Of a DNA stretch of 64,000 nucleotides, positions 1 to 8,942 are shown piece by piece (the first letter of the stretch is position 1; each line of letters starts with the position of its first letter). The position numbers and the translations under genes are program-made. The notes under the pieces were generated by a model. That model was not told the origin of the DNA. It searched no databases and saw only the letters and a list, made by a program, of their open reading frames with translations. Source of the stretch: Euglena gracilis (lineage: Eukaryota > Euglenida > Euglenophyceae > Euglenales); assembly GCA_039621445.1 (NCBI GenBank), contig CP154954.1, forward strand, positions 33,696,652 through 33,760,651, written 5' to 3'.

Positions 1-194
1 GCCACTCATCACTACAATTGTGAAAAACTCTTGAGCTCTGATGCGATTCCCGTCGATCTGTTGGTGCACCGTGACAGCCGAAAACACAAAAAACGGGCTG
101 AATCTCACTTTTTGCGACGAGAAATGAAGCAAACAATTTTCCTTCGCTTGCGCAAAGAAACTCTAAAACTTAAATGCGAATTATGCTGCCTGAG
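1..194. mobile_element. right end of a short palindrome-bearing element (family II), cut by window edge
   Basis: The last ~22 bases (173-194, AATGCGAATTATGCTGCCTG then AG) match the right ends of the elements ending at 13699, 42700 and 49672, whose consensus is roughly TGCGAGATACGCCGCCTAAG. The left end lies outside the window. No gene is seen. The large transposon starts only 12 bases beyond this end. Confidence 0.45.
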
Positions 195-201
195 TGTACC
201 T

Positions 202-232
202 TTCTTCTTAGACGGCCGGGAATGCACTTTTC
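202..232. repeat. left target-site duplication (TTCTT) and left terminal inverted repeat of element 1
   Basis: TTCTT is at 202-206, a C at 207, and the 25-bp inverted repeat at 208-232. The next ~110 bases are also shared with the left end of the 56-kb relative at roughly 85% by eye, including a palindrome near 266-288. Confidence 0.9.
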
Positions 233-1355
233 TTGTTGAGTCACAAAATTTAGGCAGTTTTAGTGAAAATGCGCATCCGCGCATTTTGGACGCGGAGTGC
301 GCAGGTGCGCATTCTGAACGTGTCGCGTGCGCTTTGAAACCAGCATCCAAATCGCGTAACGGGAGCGCTCTAATATTTTGACGCGTGCCGAATGCTTGTT
401 TTCTTTTTTTTCACAGTGTGCTCTGTATCGCATTTGGCTACGAAGAAGATTGTGAGGTGACTGCCCCCTGACGTCAGCTACACCCCCACACCCCGCCGAG
501 GCAGCAATATTGCGGGATGTTGGAGATCCGAATTGGGGTGATCTGGATGGAAAGGGGTGGTGATGTGTGGGGTCGGGGCCACCATGCTGCGGTGGGTCAC
601 CTGTTTCCAGTTGGAAGGTTCTAATTGGTCCGGTGCGTGTGAGAGCAGGAGGGGATGCGACCTGGGTGGACGTGTGGGTGTTTGACCGTGTGGCAGACCC
701 GGGTGGTCTGAATGCGCAGACGCGCATTCAGACCAATGGTGTGAAGAATGCGCACCTGCGCATTGAGGATGTCCGGATGAATTTTGTCCCCCCCTCCTTT
801 CAGGGCTGGTGCACGGGTGCCGGTGTGTTGGTGATGGTGGTGGTTACCACCCCCCTCCCCCCGAGGCGCGAAGGACTGCTTTCCAGTCGGGCTCGTGGTT
901 TGCAGGCCCAGTGTTGGTACGGGGTGTGCTACATGCTTACCTGGCGGTTGTGTTCCGACTGTCTTTTCCTGTTGAGTGTGGTTTTGAACTGTGAGTCAGC
1001 CACCCCCGCAGCTGACGAATGGAGCGGCCACGCACGACACTGGATCCACTGTTGTCACACGCCAACACCTGGCTTGGCGTGCCGTAGCTGAGTGTGAACG
1101 TTGTTTTCTGCAGCTGGCCATCACACCCACAGGCTGCAGTCATTCGATCACAACCGAGACGACCTCAGACCGGCTGTCAGACCGTTACACCTTGTACTGC
1201 AGAATGCGCATGTGCGCATTGTGTCGTACAATGTACATTACGTCTCCCTCAGTCGTATGTTACCACCAGATCGTACGATGAATGCGCACATGCGCATTGT
1301 TGAGACGTTACGTGGTAGTGTCCTTTGACCGGTTTGTACCCCTTCTTACGGATGT
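233..1355. other. left subterminal region of element 1, no supported gene
   Basis: The region holds paired GCGCA/TGCGC palindromes near 266-312, 707-762, 1202-1221 and 1279-1300. Short open frames exist, but none shows convincing protein character. A leader or 5' exon for the gene that follows may lie here, because that gene has no nearby ATG. The palindromes are spaced like subterminal binding sites. Confidence 0.5.
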
Positions 1356-3863
1356 TTGTTTGTCCTTGGCTGCTGTCTCGGCGGCTCCCGCCAGTCGGCA
1401 GTCCCTACACCCACCTCAACCTCCCCATGCCCCGCCAACCCCAGACACTGTAACGGGCCAGGCACGCGCACACCCCCGCCGCCCGCGCCTGCGCCACCGC
1501 GCAAGATCATTGGCCGGCTGGTGCGGGACACCTTCGTCGCCACGTACGCCGACTTCGTCACGGCCGTGGTGGACCCGCCCCACCCCCTGTACGAGCTGGT
1601 GGTCCTGGTGGCCCACACCCGGGTCCCGTTCCGCCGCTCCCCGGACAGCGACCACCTCCTGGCCGAGCTGACCCGCCGCCCCCGCCGACAGCGCACGGAG
1701 ATGCTGCTGCGGGACGCCTGGGCCTCGTACCGGGCCCACCGCCAGCACGCCTGCCCGCGTGCCCCGCAGCCCCGCGTCGCCGCCGAGGACGTCCCCCTGC
1801 CCGCCACCCGCGCCCTGGGCCGCTTCCTCCGCCCCAGCGGGGTCCACCCAGCCGCCCTGCTGCACTCCGCCGCCGACCGCGCCCGGCTGGCCCTGGCGCG
1901 GCAGGCCGAGCTGTGGCGCGACCTGGCCGGGAACCCCGCGGTGCTGTGGTTCGACAACTACTACAAGCGGCGGTACCGCAACACCCCGCGCCAGATGGAG
2001 GCCCACCTGAACGTGGTGGTGGTGGCGGTGCTGCCGCTCGTGGACCCCGTGCCCCCGTTCCCCGGCCACTACTCCCTGGAGCAGCTGTGGCAGCGGCACC
2101 TGCTGGTCGGTACCGAGCTGGCGGAGTACGGCGGCGGACGGCTGCGGGAACGCATCCGGGCGGTGGCCGACTGGGACCTGCCGGCGACGGACTTCCGGGT
2201 GCCCCTGGACGTGAGCCGGCCCCGGGTGGAGGCCCTGCCGTGGCGTCCGTTCCTCATGGGCGACCACGCCGTGTCGGCCCAGGTCGGCCTGCTGGAGGTG
2301 CTGCGCTACCTGCAAGGCTCGGTCGCCGACCACCTCGCCACCCCGGTGCCGGTCCTCGTGGACGAGAACATCTGGTACCGGGTGGCGAGGCTGCTGTACG
2401 GCCGGGAGCTGCAGCGGTGGGACGTGTCGGCTGCCCTGACGCCCCTCCCCATGCTGTACGCGGTGTGGCACCCCTACAAACAGCTGGTGCACACCATATA
2501 CCGGCGGTTCCTGCCCCTCTTCCTCTACGTGCAGAGCGGCACCCTGGCCCGAAGCGGTACGGGCAGCTTCCACCGGCCCAACCTACAGACCCTGGAGCGG
2601 TGGCTGGGGGCCCTCCTGCTGGTGCCACGGGACACCCGATTGCGCATCTGCGCATTCCGGGACCGTCTGGTGCGTCGCATGACCGTGGTGGAGCGCGAGG
2701 CGGCGCAGCGGGCGACGACCGTGGCGGAGCGACGGGCCCAGCTGGAGGCGGCCGAGGCCCACGTCCGGCAGCAGCTGGTGCGGGTGTGCGCCGGGCAGGC
2801 CCCCTGGTCCCGGGCCGAGCGCGCGATCGCCGGTGTGGAGGAAGCGGAGGCGGCGCTGCAGCGGGCCGAGTCTGCACTGCGGGATGCCAACCAGGTCGTG
2901 CGGATCCTGCGGGCGGACAGCACCATCCTGGCGGCGCTGGCGGATCTCCTGGGGGAGTGGGCTCCGGCGTGTCTGGTCCTGGGGGAGATGGTGCGCACCT
3001 GCCACTGGGAGCTGCGACAGTCTGGCACCGGTGGACACGCCCTCGAGGTGCTGCATGGCAGCCTCGCCCTGCTGCTGCGTCTGGAGGCCCCCGGCGAGCG
3101 CCGGACGGAGTACATCCGGACCGTGGGTGTGGCCATGCTGTGCTGGATGCCGTGGCACGCGGCCCTGCCCGCGGCCTGCTTCAGCGAGGCGGCGCTGTCC
3201 CGGCTCGGGCAGGAGAACGAGCGGCACCCCCTGGCGGTGAGCACGGATCAGGTGGGGGACCTGTACGCGCTGCTGGAGACCGGTCGGCCCGGTGTCAGGG
3301 CGCTGCGGGGTGGCAACGTGGGGCAGCGGTGGGTGGACACGGTGCGCGGACACGTGGAGGACCTTCTGGAACGGTGCGGTGCGGAGCAGCGGCTGCCCGT
3401 GGTGCCCGGACCGGGGGTGGCGATTGAGTCCGTGTCCGACGTGGTCCGCTATGTGGCCCGGCTGACGGAGCGGGAGTACTCCGTGGGCGAGCCCTGGCCC
3501 GCGGACTGGAGCCACCCCGCCAGCCTGCTGTCCGTGGACCTCACCCCGGAGGACGCGACGGCCACGATGCGGTACGCCTTCCTCGCCCTGGTCGGGGACA
3601 ACCTGCCCAACGAGGACGTGCAGCGGGAGCTAGATGGCCTGTGCGCTCGGCGGAGCGAGGAGGAGGTCGTCCAGTACCTCCGGGCGTGGGACGGCGTGGC
3701 CGGGCGCGTCCGACCGGAGGCGAAGCCCAAGGCCCAACCAAAGGGCAAGCCGAAGGCGAAGACCCAGCCAGTCGCCGTCCCCCCGGTGCAACCAGCTGTT
3801 CCGAACTGGCGGGGCATATGGAAGAGGATCGTTTGTCAGTCAATACCAAAGGAATGTGAATGA
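1356..3863 (+). CDS. large uncharacterised protein of element 1, candidate DDE/RNase H-like transposase
   Basis: One uninterrupted 835-codon GC-rich frame with clear protein character. The frame opens at a TTG, and the first in-frame ATG is about 110 codons in, so an upstream exon joined near 1445-1480 is likely. Seen: WFDNYYKRRY near residue 198, VLVDENIWYR near 333, WHPYKQLVHTIYRRFLP near 371, a helical, charged stretch around 440-520, and a Lys/Pro/Ala-rich basic tail near 785-810. Two strand-end aspartates (FDN, VDEN) followed by a conserved-looking basic/aromatic helix would suit an RNase H-fold transposase, but the third acidic residue is not assigned. This is the largest protein of the element and the best transposase candidate by position. 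I do not recognise the family. One of the palindromes lies inside the frame (2638-2657, coding LRICAF). Confidence 0.7.
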   Translation: MFVLGCCLGGSRQSAVPTPTSTSPCPANPRHCNGPGTRTPPPPAPAPPRKIIGRLVRDTFVATYADFVTAVVDPPHPLYELVVLVAHTRVPFRRSPDSDHLLAELTRRPRRQRTEMLLRDAWASYRAHRQHACPRAPQPRVAAEDVPLPATRALGRFLRPSGVHPAALLHSAADRARLALARQAELWRDLAGNPAVLWFDNYYKRRYRNTPRQMEAHLNVVVVAVLPLVDPVPPFPGHYSLEQLWQRHLLVGTELAEYGGGRLRERIRAVADWDLPATDFRVPLDVSRPRVEALPWRPFLMGDHAVSAQVGLLEVLRYLQGSVADHLATPVPVLVDENIWYRVARLLYGRELQRWDVSAALTPLPMLYAVWHPYKQLVHTIYRRFLPLFLYVQSGTLARSGTGSFHRPNLQTLERWLGALLLVPRDTRLRICAFRDRLVRRMTVVEREAAQRATTVAERRAQLEAAEAHVRQQLVRVCAGQAPWSRAERAIAGVEEAEAALQRAESALRDANQVVRILRADSTILAALADLLGEWAPACLVLGEMVRTCHWELRQSGTGGHALEVLHGSLALLLRLEAPGERRTEYIRTVGVAMLCWMPWHAALPAACFSEAALSRLGQENERHPLAVSTDQVGDLYALLETGRPGVRALRGGNVGQRWVDTVRGHVEDLLERCGAEQRLPVVPGPGVAIESVSDVVRYVARLTEREYSVGEPWPADWSHPASLLSVDLTPEDATATMRYAFLALVGDNLPNEDVQRELDGLCARRSEEEVVQYLRAWDGVAGRVRPEAKPKAQPKGKPKAKTQPVAVPPVQPAVPNWRGIWKRIVCQSIPKECE
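2638..2657. repeat. GCGCA/TGCGC palindrome inside the large coding frame
   Basis: The sequence ATTGCGCATCTGCGCATTCC lies inside the 835-codon frame and keeps it open. It is the only copy of the element's iterated palindrome that falls in coding sequence. Confidence 0.7.
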
Positions 3864-4285
3864 ACGGTGTGAATGCGCATGTGCGCAATCAGTGCTGAAT
3901 GCGCATGTGCGCAATCACTGCTGAATGCGCACATGCGCATTCAGCAGTGATTGTACTAGATGTTCTGAATTGTGTTGGTTTTGTCGACTCACTCGTGGTA
4001 CTAAGTGGACAGTGCAGCCGCTGTGTCATGGGTTATTCCACTGGCTACTCGGTGTATGTCATGACGGCTTCTGCCAACCAGTCGCCTTCTTGCCTTGACC
4101 GAGAGGTCATTACAACAGAATGCGCATGTGCGCAAACTAATTATATACGACAGACTTATCCGAAATCACTTGTAATGCGCGGATGCGCATTACAAGTGAT
4201 TTCGATCGTTGGGAGTACACAGACCCACTGAACGACCCGGTGCGGTGTGTGACCACGTTTTCTTTTTCGCGAATTGACTTGGCAA
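3864..4285. repeat. cluster of palindromes between the two coding regions of element 1
   Basis: Three palindrome copies lie at about 3871-3888, 3897-3915 and 3920-3946. The last combines with flanking bases into a longer hairpin (TGCTGAATGCGC and its complement). Another copy is near 4119-4136. A near-perfect 34-base palindrome centred on 4179 (4163-4195) starts TCACTTGTAATGCGC. No coding sequence is evident. Confidence 0.7.
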
Positions 4286-4573
4286 ATGCCCCGCCAGCAC
4301 CCACCCGCCATCGTCCTTCCGCACGGCGCAGCCCCTGTTCGGCGGTCCGTGTTCGAGCAACCCGCTCCCCCCGCGCTGCAGGCGGCGGGCCAGCCCGTCC
4401 CGGCGGCTCCGCGGTGGTGCGTCCCGGGCGTCCCCCACCTCCGTGGCGTCGGCCCAGAGGCCCGGGCCGGTCTCAGCGCCCCCCACCTGGCGGGCCGCAT
4501 CCCCGATCCCGTGCCGCCCGCCACGGGCCCCGACGTGTACCTCCCAGCCAACCCCGACGAGGACGTCGCCTGA
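4286..4573 (+). CDS. possible small Pro/Ala-rich protein in element 1
   Basis: A 95-codon frame starting ATG CCC CGC CAG and ending TGA. Composition is rich in Pro, Ala and Arg, with no recognised domain and an acidic end (NPDEDVA). It sits between the two larger genes on the same strand, after an AT-rich leader. It could be a real small protein, a first exon, or chance in GC-rich DNA. Confidence 0.3.
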   Translation: MPRQHPPAIVLPHGAAPVRRSVFEQPAPPALQAAGQPVPAAPRWCVPGVPHLRGVGPEARAGLSAPHLAGRIPDPVPPATGPDVYLPANPDEDVA

Positions 4574-5125
4574 GCTGGGGCCCCGTACCGAGCGGGGCAC
4601 CCCACCACCCGGGACACGGAGGCGCTGCACTCATCCGACGTTCTGGAACGATTGGGAGGCCTGGGGGGGTGCCCCCAAGTGTGCCGAACACCGGGGCGGA
4701 AGCCCCGGGTCTTGCGGAGCCTCGTTTCGGGCAGCTGGGCACAAATTTTTCAGCCAAAAAAACTCCGCGTACAGTACGCGATTCTGCGCGACTGGCATTG
4801 CACACGTCAGAGGGTGTAATTTTGTTCAGTGATTTTCGACAAAAACAAAACCTCAGGACTTTTCAAAATTGTGCATCCGAAATATTTCTACTTCCCCTGA
4901 CCTGTTCCGAAAATCGGCACCGCAGCAGGCGCCGCCGCTGTCGAAATCGCCTTTTCTGGCCCTTTCAGAGGCATGCTTAAAAAAAAAATCATTTTGGATG
5001 GTTTTTTCCTCGGGAGGGCTGGGGGATGCATCAATTCAAATAAATGAACTGAGGGCTATAGGGGTTGCCGCCCCGTACACAGAGAGTGATGTACCATTTC
5101 TCGACCGCAGGGCACCGGCACCCCC
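4574..5125. other. AT-richer spacer upstream of the second gene of element 1
   Basis: No coding sequence, palindrome copy or TIR is seen. It ends in a pyrimidine/CA-rich leader directly before the ATG at 5126 and may hold the promoter of the second gene. Confidence 0.35.
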
Positions 5126-8100
5126 ATGTCCCGCCCCCCATCGCCAGCCCCCTCAGCCCCCGACGTGCCGGAGCCCCTCGAGGCACCCCCCACCCAAGGC
5201 CCGGCAGAGGGGGAGGGGGAGGAAGCGGAGGAGGAGAGGCGGAGGAAGAAGAAGAAGCGCGTGGTGGAGGCCATCGCGAGCTGGGCGGGCGGGAGGCCGG
5301 AAGACTGGCTGCTGCCGGGAGAGCAGCGCATCGAGCTCACCAAGGTGCGCTTCGACCTGGCCTGCAGAGAGGGGCAGGTGCGGTCCTTGGTGGCGGAGGA
5401 CGTGGACCGCGTCTACGAGGCGATGCGCACCAACCCCCCCCCCCACCGTGCAGAGAGTCGTGGTGTGGGCGGCGGACACCATCGGTGTGTTTGCGCACGT
5501 GCGCATTGTTTTGGTTGTGAGTTGCTTTGCATAGTAAATTTATGGATGGATATGCATTGAGTGAAATGAGGAATGCGCACCCGCGCAAACATGCACTGGT
5601 TTTGGTATCCATACCTGGCTTGCAGTTTCTTTCCACCCCCCTGCCTGCCTCGTGCGTCTCGTCACAGACCGGGAGTACGTGGTGGTCGGCGGGCAGCACA
5701 TGACGGCGGCACTGAAGAAGATGGCGGAGGACTTCCTGAAGGAGCGGCGGGAGGTGCCGGAGCAGTACCGGTGGGTGCTGGCGAGGGTGCTGAAGCACGG
5801 CACCCCGGTGGCGATGCGGCAGCTGGCCGGCGGCGACAACCAGGCGCAGCAGATGCAGGTCCACGGCCTCCCCCTCAGCAGCTTCGCGGCGCTGCTGCTG
5901 GGCGACGACGTGCGGGCGGAGGCCAACCCGAAGGTGAGGCTGGCGGTGGCGCTGCAGAAGGCGGGGTACGACCGGACGCAGAAGACGGTGTGCTTTGTGC
6001 TCTATGGGGGTAATGGATGATGATGCAATGTGGGTGGTCAGAGTACGGGAGATGGAATGCAACAGCCTGTGTGTGGCATCACATGATTGCGCACATGCGC
6101 ATTCTTCTCACATAAGAGAAGAATGCGCATGTGCGCATTTGGCCCTTTCTTTGGAATGACCATAAACCTGCCTCCCGCCTCTCACACTCAGGACATGGCC
6201 ACCAAGGCGTACCGCCCCCTCCAGCGCTGGGTGGAGCAGCTGGGGCAGCAGGCCATCGAGGCGCTGCGGAAGCTGGAGGCGACGAAGAAGGGCCTGACGG
6301 TGTCGGCGCTGCGGTCGCTGCGGATGCTGATGACGCCGGAGGCGCGGGCGGCGGTGGTGCCGGCGCTGCTGGGGGAGAGGCCCAAGCTGCAGGACTTCGA
6401 GAAGGCGGTGAGCGACGCCTGCCTGGAGATGTGGGTCAACTTCCACTGGACGGAGGCCAACCGCTTCATCCACCCGGACGTTGGTGTGCTTCTGTCACCC
6501 ACCCACGTTTGCATTTTGTCCCATCTAATGTTATGGATGCATCTTGCTCTGGACATTGATTGCTCTGTGTGGGGTGTACTGCATGTTATGGTTCGATTGC
6601 GCACCTGCGCATTCTCCCCACCACTCCCGTTCCCTGCCCCTCGCAGTGGAGGACAGGGCTGCCAGATGGAGATTCAAGGAGGCCGTCGCACTCCGCTATC
6701 TGGTCGTGCGGCTCGGGCGCTGGGAGTGGCGGGAGGACGCGACGTGCCCGCCCTTCACGGCGCTGGCCACCGCCGAGGTCTGGACGTCGGTGAAGTTCGA
6801 GGCGCTGCGGGAGAGCCTGGCCGCCCCGCGCCCGAGACCGAAGGTGGTGGTGACGGAGGACCCGGCGCACCTGGCCTGCGTGGACTACGCGCGGGAGGTC
6901 CAGGGGCAGCAGAAGACCCTGGCGAGAGTGTTTTGTTACTCGGCGGCGTCGGAGGCGGGGGTGCCGATGCAGGCGGAGCAGGCTAGGGTGCGGATGGTGG
7001 TGGTGCAGGCGGAGAGGGGGGTGGCGATCGCGCCGCAAATGTACGTCGTGGCGGACGACGTCCCCGTGGTGGTGTTCGGGCCGCCGGCGCTGGCGCTGGC
7101 CACGGTGGAGCACATCCACCGGCGGGTGGCCACCAAGCACCGGCTGGATGTGGACTGCTGGGTGAGGACCGAGGTGGTGGAGTTCGGGGCGCAGCGCCAC
7201 CGGCCGGTGAAGTTCTCCCTCCACATTCTCCTGCACGACACGGAGCTGGACAGGCTCAAGGTATGTGTCTGCGACCCCGTCCCTGAACCTCTGAGTCAAT
7301 GCCATTACATAAACGCCGTGAGTCGGGATGCATAATCCGCCTGGAGAGTGCTTGGATGGATCCCTGGCCGTGAATGCGCACCTGCGCAATCCTCCCTTCA
7401 TTGGGATGATTGCGCATGTGCGCATTCTTATTTGCGTTTGAAAATTGTTGCATCCCATATCCTTGTTGGCATTCCATATGATGTTCGAATGCGCACCTGC
7501 ACAATACCTACCCCCTTTGCTACCCCTGCTCAGGTCCCTCCCGTCATCTTCTGGGACCGCGAGTCCAACGGCTCGCCCGACGCACTGCACTGGGCCGTGG
7601 TGGACTACCTGTGGCGCCGCGCTGTCCGGCGCCCGGTGGAGGTGGACAGCTTCCTCCTCCTCCAGCTCCCCTCGGCGGTGCGGGTGGGCCACCTCCTCAA
7701 CTGGACGCCCGACCCCCCGCACATGGTAGCGGTCCTGACGGGGAAGGAGAAAGTGCAGCCGGTGGAGTACACCGAGCACATCCGGCACGCGGTGCAGGAG
7801 GCCTGCCCGGTGGACAACACCGGGCTGTGGAAGCAGCTGCAGGACGCCGTGGAGAAGTCCGAGCCGCTGTGGACGGTGGTGGAGTCCGAGGTGCTGAAGC
7901 AGCTGCTGGAGGTGAAGGCGACGGAGGCCCAGGCCCGGAAGGAGGCCGTCCAGTGGCGGTCGGAAAAGAAGAAGGAGCGGGCGGCCAAGCGGGCCCCACA
8001 GTGAGGGAAGGCCAAGGCCAAGCCCAAGGCCTGACCCAAGCCCAGCACCTCCCAGGGGGTGCCTGAGTCCCTGCTGCGCACGGCCCGGATCTACGAGCGG

Positions 8101-8571
8101 CGGATCCGGAGGAACATCGCCAGGGAGGAGGGGCGGCCCCCACCGGTGTTCACGTCGGATGAGGAGGAGGAGGATGAAGAGGAGGAGGAGGGCCAGGTGG
8201 CCAGTGGATGGTCGTCGCCGCTGTCGTCGCACCCCAGCTACGCAGAGGGGGAGGAGGCCGAGGCGGAGGCGGAGCCCGAGGCCCCGGAAGGCCCAGAGGA
8301 AGCCTCTGCACAGGTGGTGGAGGGTGAGGGTGGCGAGGAGGGGGAGGGGGAGCAGGGGGCCGCCCAGGCTGCGGTGGAGCCAGAGACCGTGGTGGAGTTC
8401 GAGGAGGAGGAAGGGGGCAGGGGGAGGGAAGAGCGGCGAAGGCAGCCCGTGGTCCCGGTGCCCCCAGTGGAGGAGGTGGAGGCCCCAGAGCCCACTCCCC
8501 CCCCCGCCCCGCCCCGTCCCCAAGAAGCCCAGCGGCCCCCCACCCCTCGGCATGATCCGGCGCCCCGGTAG
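5126..8571 (+). CDS. five-exon gene of element 1 with a possible ParB/sulfiredoxin-like segment; carries breaks
   Basis: Exons: 5126-5484, 5668-5987, 6192-6483, 6647-7260 and 7534 onward. All introns are GT..AG, and each junction keeps phase (for example I|DREYVVVGG and QKT|DMATKAYRP). The start is ATG at 5126, followed by an acidic then Lys/Arg-rich N-terminus. VQRVVVWAADTI followed by DREYVVVGGQHMTAALKKMA resembles the beta-strand, then GxHR-like turn and helix of ParB/Srx-fold domains. That is inference. The middle (6192-7260) is unrecognised. Breaks: the C11 run at 5434-5444 puts the ATG frame one base out of register with the end of exon 1, and in-frame TGA codons occur at 8002-8004 and 8032-8034 within a Lys/Pro-rich linker that otherwise stays open. 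After them the frame runs through an acidic Glu-rich tract (8159-8430) to TAG at 8569-8571. Either the copy is decaying, the run lengths are assembly errors, or the tail is a separate gene. Confidence 0.65.
5485..5667 (+). other. intron 1 of the second gene of element 1, with two palindromes
   Basis: GT at 5485, AG at 5666-5667. It contains TTTGCGCACGTGCGCATT at about 5490 and a second copy at about 5572-5590. Confidence 0.65.
5988..6191 (+). other. intron 2 of the second gene, with a compound palindrome
   Basis: GT at 5988, AG at 6190-6191. Two palindrome copies at 6084-6103 and 6120-6140 are themselves inverted around TTCTCACATAAGAGAA, giving a ~57-base hairpin. Confidence 0.65.
6484..6646 (+). 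other. intron 3 of the second gene, with one palindrome
   Basis: GT at 6484, AG at 6645-6646. ATTGCGCACCTGCGCATT lies at about 6596-6614. Confidence 0.65.
7261..7533 (+). other. intron 4 of the second gene, with three palindromes
   Basis: GTATGT donor at 7261, CAG at 7531-7533. Palindrome copies lie at about 7373-7391 and 7408-7427, with a decayed copy at 7489-7507. Confidence 0.65.
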
Positions 8572-8942
8572 GCAAGACTGTCCCCCCGCCCCGGAGGCCC
8601 TCACCCCCAAGAAAGAAGAAGCGTGGTACGCAGGAGGAGGAGCCGGAGGCGACGCCACCCCGCAAGCGGAGGACCTCCCTGCTCTCCAGCCCCAGCCCAA
8701 GCCCCAGCCGCCCCGAGGACCCGCCGGGCGGCAACGTCCCCAGCAGCAGCGCCCGCGCCTCCTACTCCTCCAGCCAGCCCCCCTCCCCCAGCCCGCAGCC
8801 CCCGGCCGGTGCCCGATCCCAAGCCCAGTCCCCAGCCCGCGGCCCCCAGCAGCAGCAGTCCCCCACAGCGCGGTCCACCCTGCAGGAGCGGACGACCAAG
8901 TTCACCCTGCTGCCCTTCCCGCCGCCGCGGAAGGAGAAGTGA
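8572..8942 (+). CDS. basic, Ser/Pro-rich tail in a shifted frame (continuation of the preceding gene or separate exon)
   Basis: In the frame ending at TGA 8940-8942, the product begins Pro/Arg-rich with KKKRG and PRKRR clusters that look like nuclear localisation signals. Long Ser/Pro stretches follow, then the end TKFTLLPFPPPRKEK. The frame is closed by a TGA at 8553-8555, so it must join by splicing (TAG at 8568-8570 is a possible acceptor) or by a frameshift in the C-runs near 8504-8514. Composition fits a DNA-binding or nuclear protein tail. Confidence 0.4.

Noticed and set aside
8002-8034. Selenocysteine or reassigned TGA
   Set aside because: No SECIS-like structure was recognised, and the host exons seen end at ordinary stops including TGA. 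Decay or splicing is simpler.
6586-8700. 704-codon open frame on the minus strand opposite the second transposon gene
   Set aside because: It is Leu/His/Arg/Gly-rich, antisense to a spliced + strand gene with consistent phases, and crosses that gene's introns. It is a GC-bias shadow.
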